Shown: positions 26,305-33,509 of the stretch, in pieces
Position numbering within the stretch: position 1 is the first letter of the stretch
Layout of the letters: every line of letters begins with the position of its first letter
Source: JANMDU01 sp031376455
GTDB taxonomy: Bacteria > Pseudomonadota > Gammaproteobacteria > Burkholderiales > Burkholderiaceae_C
Direction of reading: 5' to 3'
DNA: 33,509 bases
Assembly (NCBI GenBank): GCA_031376455.1
Contig: JANMDU010000007.1
Location: forward strand, 1-33,509
Made by a program: the position numbers and the translations under genes
Notes under the pieces: model-generated
Seen by the model: the letters and a program-made list of their open reading frames with translations, nothing else
Database searches by the model: none
What the model was told of the DNA's origin: nothing

Positions 26305-26469
26305 GCACGAGATCGACTAGAAGGTTTGCGTTGCTATCCCTTTCGTGGCTTTATTGATGATGCAATCTTGCCGCACGAGAAACGTTAGCGAAATTGCGAA
26401 AGCCTCACGATGTTGAAAGACAAGAAGCTAGACAACCCTTGGAGAAAACATGGAAACATCCTGTTGTGA
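26305..26469 (+). pseudogene. Relic of a second pccB 3' end
   Basis: From 26347 to 26469, 41 codons align without a gap to the last 41 codons of pccB: GFIDDAILPHEKR, stop, RNCESLTMLKDKKLDNPW, RKHGNILL, stop, against GFIDDVILPHETR and on. In the last 60 bp I count about 45 identical bases, and of the 12 differing codons only two change the amino acid (E/D and P/L). Upstream to about 26305 the likeness to pccB is frameshifted but still visible (TTTGCG, ATCCCTTTCGTGG). An in-frame TAG lies at 26386-26388. It is thus a non-functional remnant lying between hipA and the DUF389 gene. Confidence 0.88.
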
Positions 26470-26477
26470 AAATTAGC

Positions 26478-27614
26478 ATGGCAAGCCTACACAATTTTTT
26501 CAAGCGCTTTGATCTTCGCCAAGATCAAGCCAAGGTTGAAGATATCGACTCGGCACTCCGAGCCGGTGCGCGCGCTGGCGGCACGAACCTATGGGTTTTG
26601 TTTTTCGCGATATTGATTGCTTCGGTGGGGTTGAATGTGAATTCAACGGCAGTGATCATTGGCGCCATGTTGATCTCGCCTTTGATGGGGCCGATTGTGG
26701 GTGTGGGTTATGGCGCGGCCATTTCTGATGTGGGCTTGATGCGTTCCAGTGCCATCACTTTGCTGGGCTTCACTCTGGTGAGCCTGCTCACTTCAGTCAT
26801 TTACTTTAGTCTGAGTCCACTGAGTGAACCGGGTTCAGAGCTCCTGGCGCGCACGACTCCCAATCTGTGGGATGTTTTGATCGCGGCGTTTGGCGGTGCA
26901 GCGGGTATGGTCGCTGCGACGCGCCGATCATTCACAAATATTGCACCTGGTGTAGCCATCGCAACGGCTTTGATGCCGCCACTTTGCACCGTGGGCTTTG
27001 GCATTGCCCATCAGCGATGGGACATGGCCTTGGGCGCATCCTATTTGTTTCTGATCAACAGTGTTTTTATTGCAAGCTCAACTTTATTGGTTGGGAAAAT
27101 CTTGCGCTTACCCAAGTTGCAAGAGCTGAGCGCCAACACCGTGCAAATATATCGATGGGTCTTATCAGCTTGTTTGGTGGCGGTGGTTGTGCCCAGTATT
27201 TGGTTGGGCTACCAGCTCGTGCAGGTTGAGTATTTCCGCTCTGCGGCGACTGCAGCCGTCAAATCCATCATGCAGGCAGAGCGCTCGGTGGTGCAGCGTG
27301 ATATTCAGGTGGCAGAGCGGCGAATCAGCTTGGTTGTGGTGGGCGTTGTCGATCAAGAGGCGCTGAAAGCGCGCGCGCTGCGCGCACTTGAGCAGCGCGG
27401 CATCAAGCAAGTTGAAGTGGTGGTGCTTCGCCCCGATTCAGCGCTGTGGGAAGAGCAGCGTGAGCGTGCCAGTGCCCGCGATGATGAGATGCATTTGTTG
27501 ATGAGCCGGATCAACGATCTTCAGCAGCAACTGACCACGATGCAGCAAGCCTTGATTGATAGCAAGAGCTATGTCGCGCCACACCATTCTGCGTTACCGC
27601 ACAAAGGAAAATAA
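26478..27614 (+). CDS. DUF389 family integral membrane protein
   Basis: Inner-membrane protein of unknown function, 378 residues from ATG 26478. The open frame extends upstream to 26394, but those 28 codons are the pccB relic read in another frame, so the later start is preferred. The family signature is plain: ALRAGARAGGTNLWVL, then STAVIIGAMLISPLMGPIVG, with about six TM segments between residues 30 and 255. The last 130 residues are soluble and end in a probable coiled coil (LLMSRINDLQQQLTTMQQAL). It overlaps pccA by 1 bp (TAATG) and so is co-transcribed with it, although no link of DUF389 to propionate metabolism is known to me. Confidence 0.88.
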   Translation: MASLHNFFKRFDLRQDQAKVEDIDSALRAGARAGGTNLWVLFFAILIASVGLNVNSTAVIIGAMLISPLMGPIVGVGYGAAISDVGLMRSSAITLLGFTLVSLLTSVIYFSLSPLSEPGSELLARTTPNLWDVLIAAFGGAAGMVAATRRSFTNIAPGVAIATALMPPLCTVGFGIAHQRWDMALGASYLFLINSVFIASSTLLVGKILRLPKLQELSANTVQIYRWVLSACLVAVVVPSIWLGYQLVQVEYFRSAATAAVKSIMQAERSVVQRDIQVAERRISLVVVGVVDQEALKARALRALEQRGIKQVEVVVLRPDSALWEEQRERASARDDEMHLLMSRINDLQQQLTTMQQALIDSKSYVAPHHSALPHKGK

Positions 27615-29662
27615 TGTTTAAAAAAATTCTGATTGCTAATCGTGGCGAAATTGCTTGCCGGGTGATCGTTACCGCTAAAAAAATGGGTATTGCGACTGTT
27701 GCGGTGTATTCCGATGCTGACAAAGATGCGCGGCATGTGCAGCTGGCCGATGAAGCGGTACATATCGGTGCGTCGCCTTCACGAGAGAGCTATTTGGTAG
27801 CTGATAAGATCATTGCGGCTTGTAAGCAGACCGGAGCTAAGGCGTTGCATCCGGGGTATGGTTTCTTGAGCGAGAACGAGGCTTTTGCCAAGCGCTGCGA
27901 GGAAGAGGGCATTATTTTTATTGGGCCGAAGCACTATTCGATTGCGGCGATGGGCGACAAGATTGCCTCGAAGAAACTGGCCACAGAGGCCAAGGTTAAT
28001 TGTATACCGGGCTACAACGATGCGATTGATAGCGCAGAGCAGGCGGTGGAGATTGCCAAGGGCATTGGCTACCCGGTGATGATCAAAGCTTCAGCGGGCG
28101 GCGGCGGCAAAGGGCTGCGTGTGGCGCATAACGATAAGGAAGCGCTGGAAGGCTTTACGAGCTGCCGCAATGAAGCGCGCAACAGCTTTGGCGATGACCG
28201 CGTGTTCATTGAAAAATTTGTGCAAGAGCCGCGTCATATTGAAATTCAAGTGCTTGGAGATTCGCATGGCAATGTGATTTACCTCAACGAAAGAGAATGC
28301 TCGATTCAGCGGCGGCATCAGAAGGTGATTGAAGAAGCGCCTTCTCCCTTTATCACGGAGGCCACGCGCAAGGCGATGGGCGAGCAGGCGGTGGCGCTGG
28401 CCAAGGCGGTGAAGTATCAGAGCGCGGGCACGGTGGAATTCGTGGTGGGTAAGGATCAGGATTTTTATTTTCTGGAGATGAATACGCGCTTGCAGGTGGA
28501 GCATCCGGTCACAGAATGCATTACGGGCTTGGATTTGGTGGAGCTGATGATTCGCGTGGCGGCGGGGGAGAAGCTGCCGATCACACAAGCGCAAGTGCAG
28601 CGCAACGGCTGGGCACTCGAATGCCGGATCAATGCGGAAGATCCGTTTCGCAATTTTCTCCCCTCAACGGGTCGCCTCGTGCGCTTTGCGCCGCCAGCGC
28701 AGAACATGTGGCAGGGCAATACGCAGGATCTGCTGGGCATCCGCGTAGACACTGGCGTGCAAGAAGGCGGCGAGATTCCGATGTATTACGACTCGATGAT
28801 TGCCAAACTCATCGTGCATGGGCAAAGTCGCGCGGAGGCGATTGCGAAGATGCGCGAAGCATTGAATGCGTTTGTGATTCGCGGTGTACAGAGCAATATT
28901 CCATTCCAAGCGGCGCTGCTGGCGCATCCGAAGTTTGTCAGTGGAGATTTCAATACAGGCTTCATCGCGGAGAATTACGCGCAAGGATTTAGCAGTGAAG
29001 ACGTGCCGCATGATGATCCGGCGATGCTCCAAGCGATTGCCGCCTTCGTGCGCCGCAAAACGCATGAGCGAGCAGTCGGCATCAGTGGGCAACTGGCAGG
29101 CTATGAGGTGAAGCTGGAGAGTGATTACGTGGTGATCACTTTGGATGGAAAAGGCCAACATACCTATACGCCGGTACATGTAGAAGAAATTCAAGGAAAA
29201 GTGGGCTTTGCCCGTCTCAGAATAAGCGCAAGATGCTATGAAATTCATAGTAACTCACGGTTGAACGATGTTGCAATTCAGGGCAGTATCAATGGCCAGC
29301 CGTTTACCGCACAGGTCGAACGCGGTACAGCCAAAGAGCCGTTGGCCTATCGTGTTCTGCACAACGGCACGCAGATCGATGCACTTGTGCTTTCGCCGCG
29401 CGCCGCCGAGTTGTACAAGCTCATGCCACATAAGAGCCCGCCTGACATGAGCAAATACGTACTGTCGCCGATGCCGGGGCTGCTAGTTGAGGTGGCGGTG
29501 AGCGTTGGCCAGAAGGTGCAAGCCGGGGAACGCGTCGCGGTGATTGAGGCGATGAAGATGGAGAATGTGCTTTTTGCATCCGCCGACGGCGTAGTAGGTA
29601 AAGTGCTGGCTGCAAAAGGCGAATCGCTGACCGTGGATCAGCAGATCATTGAGTTCGTGTAA
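27614..29662 (+). CDS. pccA: Propionyl-CoA carboxylase alpha subunit (biotin carboxylase and biotin carrier)
   Basis: ATP-dependent carboxylation of biotin and delivery to PccB, 682 residues. The biotin carboxylase part (1 to about 447) has ATP-grasp loop KASAGGGGKGLR and EMNTRLQVEHPVTE; the middle BT domain (about 500-600) docks the beta subunit; the biotinyl domain ends the chain, with biotinylated K648 in EAMKMEN. This is the PccA layout, longer than AccC (~450), so it is not the acetyl-CoA carboxylase subunit. A degenerate dispersed repeat lies in the BT-domain coding region (29221-29252). AAAGGA lies ahead of the ATG, which overlaps the DUF389 stop. The cupin gene follows after 11 bp. 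Confidence 0.95.
   Translation: MFKKILIANRGEIACRVIVTAKKMGIATVAVYSDADKDARHVQLADEAVHIGASPSRESYLVADKIIAACKQTGAKALHPGYGFLSENEAFAKRCEEEGIIFIGPKHYSIAAMGDKIASKKLATEAKVNCIPGYNDAIDSAEQAVEIAKGIGYPVMIKASAGGGGKGLRVAHNDKEALEGFTSCRNEARNSFGDDRVFIEKFVQEPRHIEIQVLGDSHGNVIYLNERECSIQRRHQKVIEEAPSPFITEATRKAMGEQAVALAKAVKYQSAGTVEFVVGKDQDFYFLEMNTRLQVEHPVTECITGLDLVELMIRVAAGEKLPITQAQVQRNGWALECRINAEDPFRNFLPSTGRLVRFAPPAQNMWQGNTQDLLGIRVDTGVQEGGEIPMYYDSMIAKLIVHGQSRAEAIAKMREALNAFVIRGVQSNIPFQAALLAHPKFVSGDFNTGFIAENYAQGFSSEDVPHDDPAMLQAIAAFVRRKTHERAVGISGQLAGYEVKLESDYVVITLDGKGQHTYTPVHVEEIQGKVGFARLRISARCYEIHSNSRLNDVAIQGSINGQPFTAQVERGTAKEPLAYRVLHNGTQIDALVLSPRAAELYKLMPHKSPPDMSKYVLSPMPGLLVEVAVSVGQKVQAGERVAVIEAMKMENVLFASADGVVGKVLAAKGESLTVDQQIIEFV
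29221..29252 (+). repeat. Degenerate dispersed repeat, copy G (inside pccA)
   Basis: Right half only: AATAAGCGCAAGATGCTAT followed by the palindrome CTATGAA-A-TTCATAG. The left half is not convincing (a lone TACGCCGG at 29166 lies too far away). The frame differs from copies B, E and F, since theirs would place a TAA here. Confidence 0.4.
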
Positions 29663-29673
29663 GGATTTTCCAA

Positions 29674-29946
29674 ATGATGACAACTAATTTTGAGGCTGCT
29701 TTGACGAGCCAAGGCTATGCGCCTGCCGTGCTGGTAGAAAAACCTGTGGGTTATGCGATGGATACGCATCAGCATCCGTTTGATGCCTTCGCACTGATCA
29801 CGAAAGGTGAGATCACGATCGAGGTGGAAGGAGTATCCAAAAGCTATGCTGCTGGTATGACATTTCAACTTCCGGCTCAGACGCCGCATAAAGAAAGCGC
29901 TTTGCTCCAAGGCGTGAGTTATTTGGCGGGGCGCAGAGTGGTCTGA
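29674..29946 (+). CDS. Small cupin-domain protein
   Basis: A 90-residue single-domain beta-barrel protein. The two cupin motifs are recognisable: MDTHQHPFDAFALITKGEITIEV (metal-binding His pair HQH, then the G of motif 1) and FQLPAQTPHKESA (motif 2, His). It could be a metal-dependent enzyme or a small-molecule binder; nothing nearby decides which. It starts 11 bp after the pccA stop with TAAGGA, shared with that stop, as ribosome-binding site, and is 5 bp ahead of pncA, so it is probably co-transcribed with both. Confidence 0.75.
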   Translation: MMTTNFEAALTSQGYAPAVLVEKPVGYAMDTHQHPFDAFALITKGEITIEVEGVSKSYAAGMTFQLPAQTPHKESALLQGVSYLAGRRVV

Positions 29947-29951
29947 ACAGC

Positions 29952-30554
29952 ATGAACTCGAATGCCGTCTTGATCGTGGTCGATGTGCAAAACGGCTTCA
30001 TGCCTAGCGGCGGCTTGCCTGTGCCGCGAGGTGATGAGGTTGTTCCCGTCATCAACGCTGTGGCGCAGCAGTTTGCCAACGTCGTGCTCACGCAAGATTG
30101 GCATCCAGCAGGTCATGCTTCGTTTGCCTCTCACCATGTGGCAAAGAATCCTTATGACATCATGAAGATGCCCTATGGCGATCAAGTGCTTTGGCCTGAC
30201 CATTGCGTGCAGGGCACGCGTGATGCCGAGCTGCATGCTGATCTGAATATTCCGCATGCGCAGCTCATCATCCGCAAAGGCTTTCATGCGGGTGTAGACA
30301 GTTATTCTGCTTTCCAAGAAGCGGACCGCAGCACATCTACAGGCCTTGCTGCTTACCTGAAAGCGCGCGGGCTGGAAGAAGTTCACGTCTGCGGCTTGGC
30401 TACAGATTTTTGCGTCGCGTGGAAGGCGCTGGATGCGCGCGCAGCGGGCTTTGAAGTGACAGTGCATGAAGCCGCTTGCCGCGCGATAGATTTGAATGGC
30501 TCGCTCGCAGCAGCGTGGGTGCAGATGAACGCGGCGGGTGTGCTACGGCGCTGA
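29952..30554 (+). CDS. pncA: Nicotinamidase/pyrazinamidase PncA
   Basis: Cysteine hydrolase that turns nicotinamide into nicotinate for NAD salvage, cytoplasmic, 200 residues. The catalytic triad D11 (VVDVQNGF), K109 (IIRKGF) and C154 (LATDFCVAW) and the metal ligands D49, H51 and H84 (QDWHPAGH, WPDHCVQGT) are all present and spaced as in the isochorismatase-like nicotinamidases. It follows the cupin gene after 5 bp. The downstream gap contains dispersed repeat copy H. Confidence 0.93.
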   Translation: MNSNAVLIVVDVQNGFMPSGGLPVPRGDEVVPVINAVAQQFANVVLTQDWHPAGHASFASHHVAKNPYDIMKMPYGDQVLWPDHCVQGTRDAELHADLNIPHAQLIIRKGFHAGVDSYSAFQEADRSTSTGLAAYLKARGLEEVHVCGLATDFCVAWKALDARAAGFEVTVHEAACRAIDLNGSLAAAWVQMNAAGVLRR

Positions 30555-30587
30555 ACGACGATGCAAAGTGATTTTTTAAGCGATTTA

Positions 30588-30630
30588 GGCCACTAGCCGG
30601 CATATCACATGCGCAGAGTGCTATCAATTA
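30588..30630 (+). repeat. Dispersed palindromic repeat, copy H (intergenic, upstream of the phoD-like gene)
   Basis: Order GCCACTAGCCGGCATAT, CACATGCGCAGAGTG, CTATCAATTA. It is the best-preserved sense copy and ends exactly where the AAGGAG ribosome-binding site of the next gene begins (30630-30634 region). Confidence 0.85.
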
Positions 30631-30640
30631 AGGAGTATTC

Positions 30641-31678
30641 ATGAGGCGTCGCGATGCATTACCCGCTGCGGCTGTGATGCTCAGTGCGGTTTCTGCTCAG
30701 GCCAACTCAGCCTCGGGCACTTGGCGATTAAGCCTCGGCTCCTGCGCCAATCAAAAACTGCCGCAGCCCATCTGGCAAGCCATACTGAATGATCGCCCCG
30801 ATCTGCACATCTTCGGTGGCGACAATGTGTATGCCAGCGATCAAACTTGGAGCATCGAGCAATTACGTGCTGCCTATACGTTAGCAAAGCAGCACGATGG
30901 TATGGCGCAGCTCATGCGCAGCGTGCCCTTTATGGCCATGTGGGACGATCATGATTACGGCTTCAACGATGGGGGCGCAGAGTTTGCGGGCAAGCAGGCC
31001 TCCAAGAATGCCTTGATGGCGTTTTTCAGCTTCTCCGCCGCGCATGAATGCCGCTCGCGTGAGGGCTTGTATCAATCGCAGATCATCGGCCCAGCGGGCA
31101 GGCGCATTCAAATCATCTTGCTCGATACGCGCTGGCATCGATCAAGCCTTGCGCGCCCTTTAATTCCCGGCCTACCTGGCCAAGAGCGCTACATTCCCGA
31201 TTCTTCGCCGGAGAAAACTTTGCTCGGCGCAGCACAATGGCAGTGGCTAGAAGAGCAATTGAAACAACCCGCGCAGATTCGCCTCATCTACTCTGGTATT
31301 CAAGTGCTCGCGCAAGGCCACGGCTGGGAGCGCTGGGGCAATCTGCCGCGCGAGCGAGACCGCTTGATAGAGCTGATTGCGCGCACCAAAGCGCAAGGCG
31401 TTTTACTGCTCTCGGGTGATAGGCATATCGGCGCGTTTTACCGTGAAGCGCGTGCCACGTCTTACCCTCTGTGGGAAATGACCTCAAGCGGCCTCACGCA
31501 TGCATGGAGCCTAGCTAGCGAGAGCGGCCCCAACCGCATCGGCGATCTCGTGCGCGTGAACCACTACGGAACAGTTGATGTGAATTGGGCCAGCGCCCAA
31601 GTGCAATTGCAACTCAAAGACACCCAAGGCCGCGCCTTGCAAACACACACCATCGCCATGAAAGATATTCAAGCATGA
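30641..31678 (+). CDS. PhoD-like alkaline phosphatase family protein
   Basis: Probable exported metallophosphoesterase of 345 residues. The N-terminus (MRRRDALPAAAVMLSAVSAQA) has a twin-Arg-like start and a hydrophobic stretch, so Tat export is possible. Metal-binding motifs of the PhoD family are visible: GGDNVYASD, MWDDHDYGFNDGG and LLSGDRHIGAFY, with ILLDTRWHRSS between them. AAGGAG, five bases before the ATG, is a good ribosome-binding site. The stop overlaps the next start by ATGA. The substrate is unknown; relatives include phosphodiesterases and phospholipase D-like enzymes. Confidence 0.88.
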   Translation: MRRRDALPAAAVMLSAVSAQANSASGTWRLSLGSCANQKLPQPIWQAILNDRPDLHIFGGDNVYASDQTWSIEQLRAAYTLAKQHDGMAQLMRSVPFMAMWDDHDYGFNDGGAEFAGKQASKNALMAFFSFSAAHECRSREGLYQSQIIGPAGRRIQIILLDTRWHRSSLARPLIPGLPGQERYIPDSSPEKTLLGAAQWQWLEEQLKQPAQIRLIYSGIQVLAQGHGWERWGNLPRERDRLIELIARTKAQGVLLLSGDRHIGAFYREARATSYPLWEMTSSGLTHAWSLASESGPNRIGDLVRVNHYGTVDVNWASAQVQLQLKDTQGRALQTHTIAMKDIQA

Positions 31679-32163
31679 CCACCACTACTACAGCGACTCA
31701 GCGACCCTTCAAAATCTTAGGCATTCAGCAAATAGCTATCGGCGGCACAGATAAAAAGCGCTTGCAAAAGCTCTGGGTCGAGATGCTTGGACTGCAAGTC
31801 AAATCCACCTTCGTGAGCGAGCGAGAAAACGTCGATGAAGACATTTGCGACATCGGCTCAGGCGTGCATGCCGTCGAAGTCGATCTCATGCAACCACTCG
31901 ACATCAACAAAAAGCCCGCCGTTCATGCCACGCCGCTCAATCACGTGGGCCTGTGGGTCGATGACCTGCCCATTGCCGTTGAGTGGCTCACAAAGCGAGG
32001 CGTCCGCTTCGCCCCTGGTGGTATCCGCAAAGGTGCAGCAGGCTACGACATCACCTTTCTGCACCCTAAAGCCAGCGATGAATTTCCAATCGCGGGCGAG
32101 GGCGTGTTGATTGAGTTGGTGCAAGCGCCTCCAGATGTAATCGAAGCATTAGGAAACACTTAA
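31675..32163 (+). CDS. VOC-family protein, probable methylmalonyl-CoA epimerase
   Basis: Glyoxalase-fold protein of 162 residues from ATG 31675, which overlaps the PhoD stop; a longer frame from 31585 would lie inside that gene. Two beta-alpha-beta repeats are seen: ILGIQQIAIGGTDKKRLQKLW (about 14-34, Q where epimerases have the first His) and PLNHVGLWVDDLPIAVEWL (His ligand). GVLIELVQAP supplies the conserved Glu ligand near the C-terminus. The operon makes (S)-methylmalonyl-CoA with PccAB and consumes (R)-methylmalonyl-CoA with the mutase, so an epimerase is required and this is the only candidate in the window. A lactoylglutathione-lyase-like or other VOC role is not excluded, and the H-to-Q change is a reason for care. 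Confidence 0.7.
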   Translation: MTTTTTATQRPFKILGIQQIAIGGTDKKRLQKLWVEMLGLQVKSTFVSERENVDEDICDIGSGVHAVEVDLMQPLDINKKPAVHATPLNHVGLWVDDLPIAVEWLTKRGVRFAPGGIRKGAAGYDITFLHPKASDEFPIAGEGVLIELVQAPPDVIEALGNT

Positions 32164-32182
32164 GCAAAGATGAGTCGAAGCC

Positions 32183-33247
32183 CTAGGTTTCGCACGCGTC
32201 TCTGATCTTTGAATAAAAACCATCTGTAGCCGGCGTATTGACTGCGTGAAGCGCTATCAAATATGAAGCGTCGAATTGCGAGAAATTTCTCCGCGTCGAG
32301 CTCAAATAGCCGGGGTCGTAATGAAGCTCTAGCAGCTCACGCACGACGGTTGCTACATCGCCGGAGTTGATCTGACTGTGCCAGCGGTTAATCACCTCAT
32401 GCCCGCGCAGATCGCGCAGCACATCCAGGCGCTCGCAAAAATACGCGGGGTCTTTCACGAAAAAATCGTAGTCTTCCAGCAGCAGCTTGACGCGCTCTTC
32501 CACGGGCAGCTCCACGCGGGCGCAGGGGCTCTCCCGCATCGCAGCCATGAGCGTATCGGGAATGCTCACATTGCCCACTTTTTTGCTCTCGCTCTCGGCC
32601 CACACCGTGCGCGCTGGATCGAGCTGACGCATGGCATGCCAGATGCGCATGTCGAATTGCTTTTGGCTCGGTTGCTCTTGGCCGGGAATCAGGCCGAGCA
32701 CAGAGCTGCGGTGTTCGGCCAGCGCTTCTAGGTCGAGAATTTGCGCGCCCTCGGCCAGCAAGCCTTGCAAAAGGCGCGTTTTGCCGCTGCCGGTGGGCCC
32801 GCAGATGATGCGGTAGTTGAACGTCGTGGCCAAGCGAGCAATGTCTTCGACGACCGCTGCGCGAAAGGCTTTGTAGCCGCCTTCAATCAAGGTGACTTCA
32901 AAGCCAATTTCTGAGAGGATCAAAGCCAATGAGCCGCTGCGCTTGCCGCCGCGCCAGCAGTAGATCAACGGCTTCCAGTTCTTAGGCAGCGCCATCACTT
33001 CACGCTCAATATGCGCCGCAATATTCTTCGCTGCCAGTGCCGCACCGCGTTTCTTCGCGTCAAAGGCGCTGGCTTGTGCATACTCTGTTCCTATTTGCTC
33101 GCGCTGCGCGTCGTTCAGCGTCGGCCAGTTCAAAGCGCCGGGTAAACGGTCTAGGGCATATTCAGATTCGCTTCGCGCATCGATGATGGCGCTGAAATTC
33201 TGCGAGCTATCGAGCGCCTCGTGAGCACCTATTTTTTTCAAAGCCAT
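32183..33247 (-). CDS. mnmH: tRNA 2-selenouridine synthase
   Basis: Replaces sulfur by selenium at the wobble uridine of certain tRNAs, using selenophosphate. From ATG 33245-33247 it has 354 residues and a TGATG junction with the gene before it; a start nine codons upstream is possible. The rhodanese domain carries C97 in YCWRGGKRSGS, the same number as in E. coli MnmH, followed by P-loop GPTGSGKT (150-157, K156). The C-terminal tail L330-T341 (LIALHAVNTPAT) comes from an antisense dispersed repeat and is beyond the conserved family end. The selenophosphate synthetase gene is not in the window. Confidence 0.93.
   Translation of the reverse strand: MALKKIGAHEALDSSQNFSAIIDARSESEYALDRLPGALNWPTLNDAQREQIGTEYAQASAFDAKKRGAALAAKNIAAHIEREVMALPKNWKPLIYCWRGGKRSGSLALILSEIGFEVTLIEGGYKAFRAAVVEDIARLATTFNYRIICGPTGSGKTRLLQGLLAEGAQILDLEALAEHRSSVLGLIPGQEQPSQKQFDMRIWHAMRQLDPARTVWAESESKKVGNVSIPDTLMAAMRESPCARVELPVEERVKLLLEDYDFFVKDPAYFCERLDVLRDLRGHEVINRWHSQINSGDVATVVRELLELHYDPGYLSSTRRNFSQFDASYLIALHAVNTPATDGFYSKIRDACET
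32223..32265 (+). repeat. Dispersed palindromic repeat, copy I (antisense within mnmH 3' end)
   Basis: Top-strand order TCTGTAGCCGGCGTAT, TGACTGCGTGAAGCG, CTATCAAATATG. The opposite strand is translated YLIALHAVNTPAT in MnmH, in the same frame as copy C in tadA (ELGALCAEYTPAS). Confidence 0.8.
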
Positions 33248-33509
33248 CAGAGCATTTTCTTTAAATATGGCCACACGTTATCGAGCATCAAAGGATGTGC
33301 TTCTTCTTTCGGATGAATGCGGTCTGCTTGAAACATTTTGAGTGCCTGTTCCGAGCTCACGCCATCGGTCACACCCTTGAGAAAGAAAGGCACGAGCTGA
33401 GCCTTACGTGCTTTCGCAACCGATTCAAAAGTGCCCGCAAACTTTGCTGAGTAATCCGCGCCATAGTTGGGCGGCACTTGCATGCCCACGAGCAACACCT
33501 GAGCGCCGG
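33247..33509 (-). CDS. SGNH/GDSL hydrolase (TesA-like arylesterase), C-terminal part
   Basis: The frame is open to the right edge, so only the last 86 residues are visible. GAQVLLVGMQVPPNYG, the following YSAKFAGTFESVA, and the end block DRIHPKEEAHPLMLDNVWPYL are typical of TesA-type lysophospholipase/arylesterases; D and H of DRIH are two members of the catalytic triad, while the GDSL serine lies outside the window. Its stop overlaps the mnmH start (TGATG), so the two are translationally coupled. Confidence 0.82.
   Translation of the reverse strand, partial: GAQVLLVGMQVPPNYGADYSAKFAGTFESVAKARKAQLVPFFLKGVTDGVSSEQALKMFQADRIHPKEEAHPLMLDNVWPYLKKML

Noticed and set aside
26394..26477. 28-residue N-terminal extension of the DUF389 protein
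   Set aside because: These codons are the pccB relic read out of frame; the family start matches ATG 26478.
27614..29662. Acetyl-CoA carboxylase subunit AccC
   Set aside because: The chain continues through a BT domain to a biotinyl MKM motif, the PccA layout; AccC would end near residue 450.
3323..33247. A selenium gene cluster linking the SenA-like gene and mnmH
   Set aside because: The two are about 28 kb apart with unrelated genes between, no selD, senB or senC is present, and the SenA-like protein lacks key ligands.

Overview
The window looks like chromosomal DNA of a betaproteobacterium, most likely Burkholderiales and Comamonadaceae-like. The grounds are protein relatives I recognise (YejABEF, DctPQM/TakP type, single-chain methylmalonyl-CoA mutase with MeaB, PccB/PccA, MnmH), tightly packed genes with ATGA overlaps, mid-to-high GC, and palindromic dispersed repeats of a kind I associate with that family. 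The genus cannot be fixed from the sequence. No rRNA, tRNA, CRISPR array, transposase or integrase was seen, and no stretch over 300 bases lacks a gene.

Layout. 1-3228: a TRAP transporter (solute-binding protein C-terminus on +, a two-TM protein and dctM-dctQ on -). 3323-4705: an EgtB/SenA-like protein whose second metal-site motif has lost both His. 4805-5605: fabI. 5695-11307: yejABEF peptide ABC transporter operon. 11453-14353: a lipoprotein M16 peptidase. 14379-15794: TadA fused in frame to a haloalkane-dehalogenase-like hydrolase. 15805-17172: glutathione reductase. 17325-18725: DUF2252. 18722-19378: a GntR/FCD regulator divergent from the propionate/methylmalonyl-CoA block.

The block 19453-32163 is a propionyl-CoA to succinyl-CoA operon: mutase, MeaB chaperone, PccB, PccA and an epimerase-like VOC protein. 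It has been opened repeatedly by accessory DNA: a GIY-YIG endonuclease between perfect 26-bp inverted repeats (mutase/meaB junction), a hipBA toxin-antitoxin pair (after pccB) followed by a diverged relic of a second pccB 3' end, and a DUF389 membrane protein. Cupin, nicotinamidase and PhoD-like genes lie in the downstream part. On the minus strand at the end are mnmH and a partial SGNH hydrolase.

The most interesting material is repeat-driven. (1) A dispersed palindromic repeat (eight recognisable copies, one further degenerate one) occurs between genes and inside yejF, tadA, the mutase, the meaB end and the mnmH end. The three sense-orientation coding copies use one repeat frame and the two antisense coding copies use one repeat frame, much like the Rickettsia palindromic elements. 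(2) The GIY-YIG gene with its inverted repeats looks like a minimal mobile unit, its right repeat being translated as the protein's own C-terminus. (3) The pccB relic downstream of hipBA differs from the intact pccB end mostly at synonymous sites, which points to allele displacement by recombination rather than simple duplication.
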